From the IMG/VR virus record IMGVR_UViG_3300027607_000105, positions 1 through 62,409 of that record: a stretch of 62,409 bases of DNA; one strand, written 5' to 3'. Made by a program: the position numbers and the translations under genes. The number at the start of each line of letters is the position of its first letter. Position 1 is the first letter of the stretch. Below the pieces are notes generated by a model. The model saw only the letters and a program-made list of their open reading frames with translations. It did not search any database and was not told where the DNA came from. Source of the DNA: a virus. Below, piece after piece: positions 7,037 through 13,846 of this stretch.

Positions 7037-7792
7037 TTACCCGTGAATGAAATCGAAGATCACATTACCGATATTCATGTTCACGACTTCTGCTTTATTG
7101 GCTTTCTGGCGCGCGCGTTTCACCGCGCGGATGAGCTTGTCGATACGCTCCAAATGCAAAGACTTTTGATAGGGCGTCATCATGCTTGAGCGCCGATTGA
7201 CCTCAATTCGTCCTATTGGTTTGTCAGCGGTCCAGCGCTCAACTTGAGCTGGGTGATGCTCGTCGGCAGGTACCACAATTTTGTGTTCTATGGTCTTCTC
7301 GGTCTTGAAACGGACTTCCGATTCCTTATTGACCGAAACACCTCCACCGGCCTGTGCATCGTCCACCCATTCAATAGCTGGGTCCAGGGTAGGGATTCGG
7401 AGATAGACATCTCTCAATGACGCAAGGCGCTTCTCCAATCCAAGCAATAGAGTTGCCGGTGCGCCGGTGATCAGCGTCTCTCCGTCAACCACAAGGTCGG
7501 CACGCGCGTCTTGATTGGTTCGCTCCTTAGAGGCAAAGCAGTCAAAATACCTCGTTATCGGTTTGCGGATGTAGTCAAGCTTTCCGCTTACCGTCTCGAC
7601 CATTGGGCTGGTTTCGGACGTGTTCTCAAAGGACCGGCTATCGTCGTTCATGGTGACAGTCCGTGTGGACTCCAAGAAATGCTCCCGCTTGTGTTCGAAA
7701 GTGTTCCTGGCCTCATCCAATATCTTTTTGAAGGTGTGTTCGAGGTCACCCTCGACGGCTAGAACTTCATGTAGTTCACTTTTCTTGGTCAT
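7037..7792 (-). CDS. Hypothetical phage early protein
   Basis: 251 residues starting MTKKSELHEVLAVEGDLEHT. Distinct segments are ATLLLGLEKRLASLRDVYLR followed by IPTLDPAIEW, and a C-terminal basic helix (DKLIRAVKRARQKANKAEV) with ending NIGNVIFDFIHG. I have the impression of a conserved family (possibly DUF7873) also seen in actinophages, but this is uncertain. It is cotranscribed with the exonuclease gene, one base away, suggesting a DNA-metabolism setting. Confidence 0.65.
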   Translation of the reverse strand: MTKKSELHEVLAVEGDLEHTFKKILDEARNTFEHKREHFLESTRTVTMNDDSRSFENTSETSPMVETVSGKLDYIRKPITRYFDCFASKERTNQDARADLVVDGETLITGAPATLLLGLEKRLASLRDVYLRIPTLDPAIEWVDDAQAGGGVSVNKESEVRFKTEKTIEHKIVVPADEHHPAQVERWTADKPIGRIEVNRRSSMMTPYQKSLHLERIDKLIRAVKRARQKANKAEVVNMNIGNVIFDFIHG

Positions 7793-8656
7793 TTATGCTG
7801 CCTCCAGTATTTCGTTTTCCAACGTGTTGAATTCCATCTTGCGCAAATAAGTCCGGAGTCGTGTCTCATCGATCGGTTTCAATTCAAGATCATCCATCGG
7901 CACCGGCAATTCCAGATCAGCTCTCAATGTCACAAGGTCACGGCTCATAATGACCTGGTCGTAATTGTCCTCTAGGGATTGGCGCCGGGCCTTTTGCGTG
8001 ATTTCGTGCGTTGAGAGCAGGAGATTGTCCAGGTCGCCAAACCGATTGATCAGATCCGCCGCGATCTTCTTTCCGATCCTTGGTGCGCCTGGAACGTTGT
8101 CTGATGTGTCGCCGGCCAAGGCTTGAAGATCGATCATTTGTGAGGGCTTCACGCCCCAGGTTCGAATGACTTGGTCGATGCCAATGTCCCGCTCGTTTTC
8201 GTCTGCGATAGGATCGTAAATGCTGACCCGATCCGAGACGAGCTGCATCAAGTCTTTATCAGACGAAATAATTGTCACGGCGCCGTGAAACTTGTTGGCA
8301 TAGGTCGCAATCAAGTCATCGGCTTCAAAACCGTCTTGCTTGATCCAGGTCACACCAAAAGCCTCAACGGCTTCATGGGCGACACCAAGTTGTGTGGTCA
8401 GGTCTTCTGGACGGGGAGGGCGGTGCGCCTTGTATTTGGGATAGATCTCGTGCCGGAATGTCGGGCCAGGCGCATCAAGCACAACGGCCATGTGTGTGGG
8501 GTCGCCTTCGGCCTGGGCTTTCTTGACCATTTGGTTGATCTGGTAACACAGGCCCCGTAAGGCCCCGACAGGAAAGCCGTCTTCACGCTCCAAAGGTGAT
8601 CCTGCGTAATAGAACCGGTATAGAAATCCGGAGCCATCAATTAAAGCTAAGCGCAT
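7793..8656 (-). CDS. 5'-3' exonuclease, PolA N-terminal/FEN type
   Basis: 287 residues, the length of a stand-alone flap endonuclease domain. It opens MRLALIDGSGFLYRFYYAGS with the first metal Asp. EADDLIATYA and SSDKDLMQLV carry the acidic metal ligands, and LAGDTSDNVPGAPRIGKKIA is the helix-hairpin-helix region. It should remove primers or flaps in phage replication or recombination. The ATG at 8656 follows an in-frame GTG at 8659. The 3' end abuts the downstream gene. Confidence 0.95.
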   Translation of the reverse strand: MRLALIDGSGFLYRFYYAGSPLEREDGFPVGALRGLCYQINQMVKKAQAEGDPTHMAVVLDAPGPTFRHEIYPKYKAHRPPRPEDLTTQLGVAHEAVEAFGVTWIKQDGFEADDLIATYANKFHGAVTIISSDKDLMQLVSDRVSIYDPIADENERDIGIDQVIRTWGVKPSQMIDLQALAGDTSDNVPGAPRIGKKIAADLINRFGDLDNLLLSTHEITQKARRQSLEDNYDQVIMSRDLVTLRADLELPVPMDDLELKPIDETRLRTYLRKMEFNTLENEILEAA

Positions 8657-9074
8657 CACGGCCTCCTTCGATTTGAGTTAAGTGCCTCAGCCGGTCGTAA
8701 GCTGTTTCGGCAACCATCCGGACCGGGCTTGTCAAAGCAAAGGTCAGGGCCAAGAGCTGAATGTCATCGACATCACACTCGGACACAAACCATCTGACCT
8801 CCTGCTTTGTTCCGACGTAATGAACACAATCTGGTCCGCCGTGTTGGTGATGGAATTCGCACAGGGGCACCGCCCAAATATCATCATTCTTCGATCCCAT
8901 GCCGCGCGTTTTGAACGTGTAAGGTACATCGCGCAGATGGTGCGCTTCACATCCCAGGCGTCGGCAATTCGAGACCAAGCAACGCTGTGCCCTGACATGG
9001 TCTAAGTGATGCTCATGAAAGACCGGCTCTATCTTCTGGCGCAGTGTTTCGATATTTGGGGCGATGCGGCTCAC
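8637..9074 (-). CDS. HNH-like protein of DUF968/Rap type
   Basis: 145 residues. Metal-binding features are RAQRCLVSNCRRLGCEAHHL, GMGSKNDDIWAVPLC and EFHHQHGG, the layout of small phage HNH proteins in recombination modules. Such proteins can act as junction or nicking nucleases, so a role beside the exonuclease and the putative recombinase is likely. The start is GTG at 9074, overlapping the upstream stop as GTGA. Confidence 0.75.
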   Translation of the reverse strand: MSRIAPNIETLRQKIEPVFHEHHLDHVRAQRCLVSNCRRLGCEAHHLRDVPYTFKTRGMGSKNDDIWAVPLCEFHHQHGGPDCVHYVGTKQEVRWFVSECDVDDIQLLALTFALTSPVRMVAETAYDRLRHLTQIEGGRDALSFN

Positions 9075-10255
9075 TGTTTGCTGAGCTCCTGCTGACGCTC
9101 TTTTGCGGCCTTATGGAGCTCTTGCCTTAAATCTTTCGGAAGTTTGTTCAAGCTGCCCTGGCGCTGCTGCCATAGAGCATTGACATCGCCAGGATTCTCA
9201 CAGGCGGCCAGGGCCTCTTTGATCTCGGTGACCGCCGCCTCATTTTCCAGATCCTCTTCCGTGTCTTCTAACGGCTCAAGGTCCTGAACATCTTCTTCAG
9301 CCGCCTGATCTTCTGTCTTTTCAGCCTCTGGCTCGGCCTTCGTTTCTTCCTGAGCGTCTTGCTTGCTTGCCTTGGTGGCTTTTTTCTCCTCGGGCTCAGT
9401 GGTTTTGGTTTGCGACTGACCTGCTTTATCTTGGGCCTCAAACTGATCAATTGTCGGCTCATCACCTGGCGCGATTGGGGGATAAGTTTCATCCGCCGTT
9501 GCCATGCCGTCATTGATTGAATGAAGCTCAGCAACGAGGCGGGCGATGTCCTTGGCAAGCCATTGGTCAGAAGACTTGCCAACAACTCGCTCAACCCGCC
9601 TCACGTCGAACTTAATTTCTTTGAGCCGGTCCAGGATCTTTTCGCGCCACCCATCAAGGTCCTTACCAACCTTTGCAACAATTTGCTGCTTTGCCTCTTG
9701 CATGGCGAAATCGGCGTGGGTTTCTAGGGCGTTAACGATGACGTTTCGGATCGCCTTTGATTGCCCGATCTGAAAAACAATATCGAGCTCCCGGTCCTTA
9801 TCCATTTTCTTGGATGTAGACTGGTTCTTTCTTTGCTGAAAGGCGCGCTCCAGGCTGTAGCCGGTTTCGACATCAACAAAGCGCGCATAGAATAGCCAGT
9901 GGTCAGGTTGATCGAATGCCCGGACGTTGACCTGGCAATTGCCATATTCGCGGGCCAGATTGTTGGCAAGCTTAATGGAGGGGCCTTCAACCCAACCAGT
10001 TGACCCGTTTTTGTTTTTGGTCGGCCATCGGTAGTACCAGGACTCACCGGCTGCTGCTGCAAGCACCTTTAGCTTCTGGAATATCTTGGAGTGATCGCGC
10101 TCAACGGCGACCTTCTGTGCCGTGATGATTGCGCCCTGCGCCGTTATGTTTGTGCCGCCGACCGTCATCAGCTCGCCTTTACTGGCGTCCTGATCGGCCA
10201 TGGCACTGATCATGGCCTCTGAGTCCACAACCGTTTCTGAAAATCCGTTATCCAT
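9071..10255 (-). CDS. Probable phage recombination or ssDNA-annealing protein
   Basis: 394 residues. The N-terminal 220 hold the conserved-looking core WYYRWPTKNKNGSTGWVEGP, SIKLANNLAREYGNC and FQIGQSKAIRNVIVNALETH. I recognise this as a phage family that lies beside exonucleases in recombination modules, but cannot name it firmly; a RecT-like or Sak-like annealing role is inferred. Residues 255-350 are a low-complexity Glu/Ala/Lys acidic segment, followed by a short helical C-terminal domain. The start overlaps the upstream stop by one base. Confidence 0.6.
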   Translation of the reverse strand: MDNGFSETVVDSEAMISAMADQDASKGELMTVGGTNITAQGAIITAQKVAVERDHSKIFQKLKVLAAAAGESWYYRWPTKNKNGSTGWVEGPSIKLANNLAREYGNCQVNVRAFDQPDHWLFYARFVDVETGYSLERAFQQRKNQSTSKKMDKDRELDIVFQIGQSKAIRNVIVNALETHADFAMQEAKQQIVAKVGKDLDGWREKILDRLKEIKFDVRRVERVVGKSSDQWLAKDIARLVAELHSINDGMATADETYPPIAPGDEPTIDQFEAQDKAGQSQTKTTEPEEKKATKASKQDAQEETKAEPEAEKTEDQAAEEDVQDLEPLEDTEEDLENEAAVTEIKEALAACENPGDVNALWQQRQGSLNKLPKDLRQELHKAAKERQQELSKQ

Positions 10256-10989
10256 CAGCTTACCCTCGCTGTTGATTTCTCTTCGATCTTGGCGCCGGTC
10301 AGATTTTTATTGCCGGCTTTCACAAATGCATTCACCGCTTTGTCGAGTGCATCGCGTGAGATAAAGGGCCTCAATGTTTCGAGGTCTAATTTGTCGTAAT
10401 CCGTCACCTCACCGACCCAGCGGGTTTGAAGAGTCGAAACTGATCCCATTTCGCCGCGTGTCCGAGCGTGTTCTGCTGGTTTCGCTTTGGCCGCTTTCTC
10501 GTGAGTGTCGGCCTCGGCTTCGCGCTGAAACGATTCTTCAAACTCATCAACAGTTTGGGCTCTTGCGCGCGCTGCCTCTTCGGCTTTGCGGATTCGCTCG
10601 GCCTCTTCTTGTTGCCGCTTCTTTTCCTCATCGGCTTTCTTTTTGAGAGCCTTATCTAGCCGTGTCTGAACCGTCTTTTTTGCCTGTGCCAACTCGGTCT
10701 TGATCGCGTTAAACCAAGCATCTACGGCCTTGCCGCCGGAGAGATATGGCTCTTTTTCGGACACACGGAAAGTTTCGGCTTTCTTAGTGCAAGCCTGGAG
10801 CTGCCGCACAAAGTCCCCCGCTTTGCCTACGGCGTCGTCAGTGTCCAGATCTTCCGGCACTCGATCCAACGCTTCTGTGAGCTGGTCTTTCCGCTCAACC
10901 AGTTCGGCATATTGTTCGCTCAGCCTGTCACCGATTGGATTGGCGTCGAATGGTGGCTCGTTGTGGCCCATTCCTGCTTGCACGTTCAT
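10255..10989 (-). CDS. Hypothetical coiled-coil early protein
   Basis: 244 residues from the ATG at 10989, preceded by a strong SD (GAGGGGAGC). It opens MNVQAGMGHNEPPFD. A central Lys/Glu/Ala/Arg-rich region of about 75 residues (KKADEEKKRQQEEAERIRKA) is a long coiled coil, and the C-terminal 60 residues form a separate domain (DLETLRPFISRDALDKAVN). Proteins opening with GHN.PP lie beside recombinases in many alphaproteobacterial phages. The exact role is unknown. Confidence 0.7.
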   Translation of the reverse strand: MNVQAGMGHNEPPFDANPIGDRLSEQYAELVERKDQLTEALDRVPEDLDTDDAVGKAGDFVRQLQACTKKAETFRVSEKEPYLSGGKAVDAWFNAIKTELAQAKKTVQTRLDKALKKKADEEKKRQQEEAERIRKAEEAARARAQTVDEFEESFQREAEADTHEKAAKAKPAEHARTRGEMGSVSTLQTRWVGEVTDYDKLDLETLRPFISRDALDKAVNAFVKAGNKNLTGAKIEEKSTARVS

Positions 10990-11000
10990 TTTTGCTCCCC

Positions 11001-11375
11001 TCAAAAAGGTGGTTTGGCCGCATCTAAATCAATCGGCATGTGTGGGTTCGCGGCGGGGTGATCTTGTGAGTGGACCTGTGCCCATGCCCCCTTGGCTTTC
11101 ATGTATTGGTATTTCTCAAATGAGATCGGCCGCTTCGCCAAATAGGGCCAATGTCTCGAAACGTCCTGAAGGTCATTGCCGATCCGGCAATAGACGCTTT
11201 GCTGGCCTTCGTACTCATCAACCCAAATCACAGCGGGAACCAAAGGCCCGTTCTTGACCAGCTTGGTTTCGTACCAACCACACTGAGGCTTGCTTTCGTG
11301 AACAGCCGGATTCTTTCCGGCCATGGCTTCACGGTGCCAAGCGTAATCCTGCTCTATGGTAGAGGTGCGGGTCAT
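11001..11375 (-). CDS. Hypothetical phage protein
   Basis: 124 residues from the ATG at 11375, which overlaps the upstream stop as ATGA. The core CGWYETKLVKNGPLVPAVIW followed by VDEYEGQQSVYCRIGNDL resembles a recurrent phage protein with a CG(Y/W)xxxLVKxGPxVPAxIW pattern, function unknown. A 22-residue N-terminal extension in the same frame is unlikely because it lies inside the upstream gene. Confidence 0.65.
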   Translation of the reverse strand: MTRTSTIEQDYAWHREAMAGKNPAVHESKPQCGWYETKLVKNGPLVPAVIWVDEYEGQQSVYCRIGNDLQDVSRHWPYLAKRPISFEKYQYMKAKGAWAQVHSQDHPAANPHMPIDLDAAKPPF

Positions 11376-11578
11376 CGGTCCGTAAACCTCCCGCGCTTGA
11401 ACTTTTGACCACGTGCGCCTGTAGCGCTGATCGCCTCGCATTCAGTTTGGAACGGGCCAAATAAAAAATATTCGTGGGATCGCCCTGATCCTGTTTCCAC
11501 GATCCGCTTAAACCAACCGCGCGGCAGAATCACATCGGCCTTGGTGACTTCAAAAATATAGGTGACGGGCCCCTTCAT
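11372..11578 (-). CDS. Hypothetical small protein
   Basis: 68 residues from the ATG at 11578 (MKGPVTYIFEVTKADVILPR). The C-terminus is basic (GARGQKFKRGRFTDR). Its start overlaps the stop of the 24-residue membrane peptide as ATGA and its stop overlaps the next start, so it is part of a tightly coupled cassette. Function unknown. Confidence 0.6.
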   Translation of the reverse strand: MKGPVTYIFEVTKADVILPRGWFKRIVETGSGRSHEYFLFGPFQTECEAISATGARGQKFKRGRFTDR

Positions 11579-11649
11579 ACCGGCACCACCATCATGAGAA
11601 GATAGGCAGCGATTAACGCGCCAAAGAAATGGGAAAAGATCGCAGCCAT
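11575..11649 (-). CDS. 24-residue membrane peptide
   Basis: A very short reading frame, MAAIFSHFFGALIAAYL plus seven more hydrophobic residues ending VVPV. It forms a single membrane helix with almost no soluble part. It starts as TAATG on the stop of the upstream gene and ends as ATGA on the start of the downstream gene, which is strong evidence of translation. A toxin-like or superinfection-related role is possible but only inferred. Confidence 0.6.
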   Translation of the reverse strand: MAAIFSHFFGALIAAYLLMMVVPV

Positions 11650-11900
11650 TATCCGACCCCCAGTTGAGCCGCACACAGACCATGCTCTTGGAAGTCGGTC
11701 TTTTGACCTTTGCCTTCTAATTCGTCGGCGGTGTCATCCAGGACCGTTGAGAGATCAACCATGGCGTCCGAAAGCAGATCTTGAATGCTGGGTTCCTCGG
11801 TCCCGCCTTGTCTTTCCACTTCAGCGTCATAGGCCTTGGCGGTCTCTAAAAGAGCATTGAATTGGGCTTTGATCTGGTTTTCTAAAGACTGAATGGTCAT
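11649..11900 (-). CDS. Hypothetical acidic protein, first gene of the leftward operon
   Basis: 83 residues from the ATG at 11900 (MTIQSLENQIKAQFNALLET), acidic and helical. It is the first gene after PL, with a leader of about 20 nt and a GGAG SD. Longer frames to 12029 would cross the promoter and are rejected. Function unknown. Confidence 0.7.
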   Translation of the reverse strand: MTIQSLENQIKAQFNALLETAKAYDAEVERQGGTEEPSIQDLLSDAMVDLSTVLDDTADELEGKGQKTDFQEHGLCAAQLGVG

Positions 11901-11925
11901 CGCTGGGCTCCGATCTGATGATTGG

Positions 11926-11954
11926 AGAATATGCGGATCGGCATTTAGCGTCAA
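11926..11954 (-). promoter_or_regulatory. Leftward early promoter PL
   Basis: On the minus strand -35 TTGACG (11949-11954), a 17-bp spacer and -10 TATTCT (11926-11931), giving a start near 11919 and a short leader to the ATG at 11900. The spacer contains the operator ATGCCGATCCGCAT. The same TTATGCTTGACG plus operator design is found at PR (14634-14663), so one repressor should control both. Confidence 0.75.
11931..11944. promoter_or_regulatory. Repressor operator OL1
   Basis: ATGCGGATCGGCAT, an imperfect palindrome with ATGC/GCAT ends, located in the PL spacer. It is identical to the operator at PR (14645-14658). Confidence 0.7.
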
Positions 11955-11963
11955 GCATAAAAA

Positions 11964-11977
11964 ATGCGGATTGGCAT
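11964..11977. promoter_or_regulatory. Repressor operator OL2
   Basis: ATGCGGATTGGCAT, one base different from OL1 and centred 33 bp away, upstream of the PL -35 box. The spacing of about three helical turns would allow two repressor dimers to bind on one face. Confidence 0.65.
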
Positions 11978-12337
11978 TTATTTCTGTCCACGACCTCGCG
12001 TGAACCGAATCACACCGGTTTCTTGCCAAATTGTAGGCGTGCAGCTACGGTCCCGGGGGTTGTATGGAAAAGGGGTGCCCAAATGCTGATAAGATTGATT
12101 TGGATTGCTGTACTCTTGGCGCCGGTCAAGCAGAAGATTGGCCGAGGTACTCTAGAGGGTATTATTCGGACCCAGGTTAACCCTATTTCTGCAATTTCCA
12201 GATAAGCCTTTGAGTTACTGGGCAATTTCACAACTATTTCAGATTGTGCCGCGTTCGTGACCCCTTGCCGTATTGACGATTCCTTAGTTTTAGCCACATA
12301 TGAATGAACCAAACAAAATGTTGGTGGGCATTTTATT

Positions 12338-12353
12338 GCGCCTGATTTGGCGC
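12338..12353. promoter_or_regulatory. Inverted repeat upstream of the HicB-like gene
   Basis: GCGCC-TGATTT-GGCGC lies 17 bp before the ATG at 12370. It is a plausible autoregulatory operator for the HicB-like protein, since antitoxins of this kind commonly repress their own promoters. Confidence 0.4.
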
Positions 12354-12369
12354 TAATTGGAGTGTAAAC

Positions 12370-12648
12370 ATGCACAGTGTGAAAAGGATTCGGATTGAAA
12401 TTTTAAAGCACAGAGACACAGATCTATGGCTTGCAATATCCGATGATCTGCCGGGTCTGGTGGTGCACGGGCAATCACATGGAGAGCTGGAAGATCGCAT
12501 TGAACCTGCGATTCTCGCGTTGTTTGAGGCTGACGGTTACAAAGTCTTGGATATTGAGACCGAAAAACGAAATCTCGATTTACCAGAGGGCTTTGAGATG
12601 CCGGAGGCTTACATTGCGAGTGCTTCTCTCAAAGCAATGGCTGCTTGA
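12370..12648 (+). CDS. DUF1902/HicB-like protein
   Basis: 92 residues. The N-terminal part, KRIRIEILKHRDTDLWLAIS then DDLPGLVVHGQSHGELEDRI, is the HicB-like partial RNase H fold of DUF1902 proteins. The following residues (EPAILALFEADGYKVLDI) complete the domain. It overlaps the next small gene by four bases (TTGA), as in toxin-antitoxin pairs, although the partner is not a typical HicA. It lies between OL and the repressor gene, a usual place for genes active in lysogens. Confidence 0.7.
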   Translation: MHSVKRIRIEILKHRDTDLWLAISDDLPGLVVHGQSHGELEDRIEPAILALFEADGYKVLDIETEKRNLDLPEGFEMPEAYIASASLKAMAA

Positions 12649-12842
12649 CCTTAACTTCTGCGCAATACAAGGCTGAAATTAAGAAAATGGGCCTTACACC
12701 GGCTAAGCCGTCCTATGATGGAGCAACGATCCACAGGACGGCGGCCGGAGATCATGTCTCCGTCCCTGACCCAGACACGCTGGAGCCCGAACAGCGGCCA
12801 ATTGCTATTGCCGTGATCAAGAGTAGATTGATGCTATTCTAG
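12645..12842 (+). CDS. Small partner of the HicB-like gene
   Basis: 65 residues from a TTG start overlapping the upstream stop. The sequence AEIKKMGLTPAKPSYDGATI followed by HRTAAGDHVSVPDPDTLEPE seems familiar from small alphaproteobacterial proteins encoded next to DUF1902 genes. It lacks the dsRBD-like pattern of HicA, so it should not be called a toxin without testing. The pair could be a non-classical toxin-antitoxin module. Confidence 0.55.
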   Translation: MTLTSAQYKAEIKKMGLTPAKPSYDGATIHRTAAGDHVSVPDPDTLEPEQRPIAIAVIKSRLMLF

Positions 12843-12910
12843 TCCCCAAGATATTCTTGATCTTGGTGATCGCAAACGCTCAGACCAGAACAAGTCTATA
12901 TAGGCCTGCA

Positions 12911-12926
12911 TCACCCGATTGGGTGA
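12911..12926. promoter_or_regulatory. TCACCC-N4-GGGTGA palindrome 1
   Basis: TCACCCGATTGGGTGA followed by AAAA. A near copy lies 81 bp downstream. There is no T-run in either direction that would make it a good terminator, so a dimeric operator is the likelier reading. Confidence 0.4.
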
Positions 12927-12991
12927 AAAGCACAGCTTTCTGTCAGTATTTGAGACCTTTGCAACCAAACCTCACTACACAACTTTTCTTA

Positions 12992-13007
12992 TCACCCATT
13001 TGGGTGA
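12992..13007. promoter_or_regulatory. TCACCC-N4-GGGTGA palindrome 2
   Basis: TCACCCATTTGGGTGA, a perfect 7-bp inverted repeat with a 2-nt centre, followed by AAAA like copy 1. It lies about 50 bp upstream of the promoter at 13056. Confidence 0.4.
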
Positions 13008-13030
13008 AAACGCCAGAAATGGTGTAGTTT

Positions 13031-13084
13031 CATGTCAGTGTTTTGTTAATTATGTTTGACATGCAACTGAGGGGATACTTAAAT
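13031..13084 (+). promoter_or_regulatory. Promoter with flanking inverted repeat
   Basis: -35 TTGACA (13056-13061), a 17-bp spacer and -10 TTAAAT (13079-13084). CATGTCA (13031-13037) and TGACATG (13057-13063) form a 7-bp inverted repeat covering the -35 box, a probable operator. The predicted start near 13091 lies just before the folded leader. Confidence 0.5.
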
Positions 13085-13097
13085 CAAAAAATATTGG

Positions 13098-13228
13098 GGC
13101 CGGCATTACCAGTGCCGGTCTTCAGGAGGACTAGACCCTCCCTATCGCCGTGGCTCCGAAGAGCCATTTAACACGACGCCCAACGCCGCACCGCGCGGAT
13201 CTCAAAACGGGTGTCTGCGGAGGGTCTA
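13098..13228 (+). ncRNA. Structured leader RNA that can mask an SD
   Basis: First an 8-bp hairpin (13098-13120). Then TAGACCCTCC (13132-13141) pairs perfectly with GGAGGGTCTA (13219-13228), which holds the SD and first base of the ATG at 13228. Inside lies TGGCTC-CGAA-GAGCCA (13151-13166). The CCTCC at 13137-13141 can instead pair with GGAGG at 13125-13129, which would free the SD. The two pairings are mutually exclusive, the layout of an RNA switch. No known riboswitch class is recognised. Confidence 0.5.
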
Positions 13229-13359
13229 TGAAAACGCACTCTCGATATTGCATTCATGGTGAAAGTTCTTCACCCATTGCCCCTGATGGTCAACGCACTG
13301 AAAGTATTGATGACTCTCTGTTCACAGCCAAAAGTTTGAGTGAGTTTGGAGGCCAGTGA
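13228..13359 (+). CDS. 43-residue protein behind the structured leader
   Basis: Starts ATG at 13228 with the SD GGAGGG only a few bases upstream (MKTHSRYCIHGESSSPIAPD, ending SLSEFGGQ). A longer in-frame form from GTG at 13150 would add 26 residues but lacks a well-placed SD. It overlaps the SD of the next gene, so the two may be coupled. No family is recognised. Confidence 0.5.
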   Translation: MKTHSRYCIHGESSSPIAPDGQRTESIDDSLFTAKSLSEFGGQ

Positions 13360-13363
13360 AGCT

Positions 13364-13846
13364 ATGAGTGGAATAGAGGCTTATCCCCTGATCCCGGATG
13401 GGGAGACACCGTTCGAACCGGATTTCATACAGAGACTGATGTTTTTTTGTCTCGAAGGGCTCGATCTGCCCAGCGTCGAGTATTGGCCGTCAGATCAGGC
13501 GACAGATGACCCAGAAAAAGCAAAGAGAATGAAAGCGTTAGGCAGCTTCCGATTGCCATTGTCCACGTTTTGCATTTGCTGCGGGCGGTCGTATCTCTTC
13601 ACATTCAAAACCTGGCCGGATATGAGCTTGGCCGAATGCGAGGGGATCAGCAGACTGGAAAGGTCTGGCGCCCGTGTTTTGGATTGCAGCAATTTGTCGC
13701 GCCTAGAAAGAGCCTTCGCTGAAATCACGAGGATTGTGGACGCGTGTAGTGCCTGTGCTCCACCATCGGCCCAACAATTCGTCCGGGGAACCGAGAGTCC
13801 ATGGCCAAATCTGGGTGCACTGGATTCAGAGATTCCAAAGAAATGA
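13364..13846 (+). CDS. Hypothetical CxxC protein, convergent with the repressor
   Basis: 160 residues from the ATG at 13364, SD GGAGG. A CxxC-type pair (FCICCGRSYLFTFKTWPDMS) suggests a metal site. The last 122 bp overlap the 3' end of the repressor gene on the other strand, so this transcript is antisense to the repressor mRNA. The C-terminal residues come from that overlap and may not be under selection. Function unknown. Confidence 0.5.
   Translation: MSGIEAYPLIPDGETPFEPDFIQRLMFFCLEGLDLPSVEYWPSDQATDDPEKAKRMKALGSFRLPLSTFCICCGRSYLFTFKTWPDMSLAECEGISRLERSGARVLDCSNLSRLERAFAEITRIVDACSACAPPSAQQFVRGTESPWPNLGALDSEIPKK

Larger units (their letters stand above)
11901..12369. other. Left regulatory interval
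   Basis: 469 bp without a gene. It contains PL and its two operators (11926-11977), then about 300 bp with no clear reading frame or hairpin array, and a plus-strand promoter-like segment (TTGACG at 12273 with CATATG 17-18 nt on) ahead of the HicB-like gene. The GCGCC/GGCGC inverted repeat at 12338-12353 lies just before that gene's SD. Confidence 0.5.
12843..13227. other. Intergenic control region ahead of two small rightward genes
   Basis: 385 bp without a clear gene. It contains two TCACCC-N4-GGGTGA palindromes (12911 and 12992), a CATGTCA/TGACATG inverted repeat around a promoter (13031-13084), and a strongly folded leader (13098-13228). The segment 12843-12910 shows nothing recognisable. 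Confidence 0.55.

Noticed and set aside
12010-12375. 121-codon minus-strand frame between PL and the HicB-like gene
   Set aside because: It spans promoter and operator-like sequence, has no SD and its composition is not protein-like.
12370-12842. Classical HicAB toxin-antitoxin module
   Set aside because: The first gene is HicB-like, but the second lacks the HicA dsRBD pattern and follows rather than precedes it, so only a HicB-like pair is claimed.
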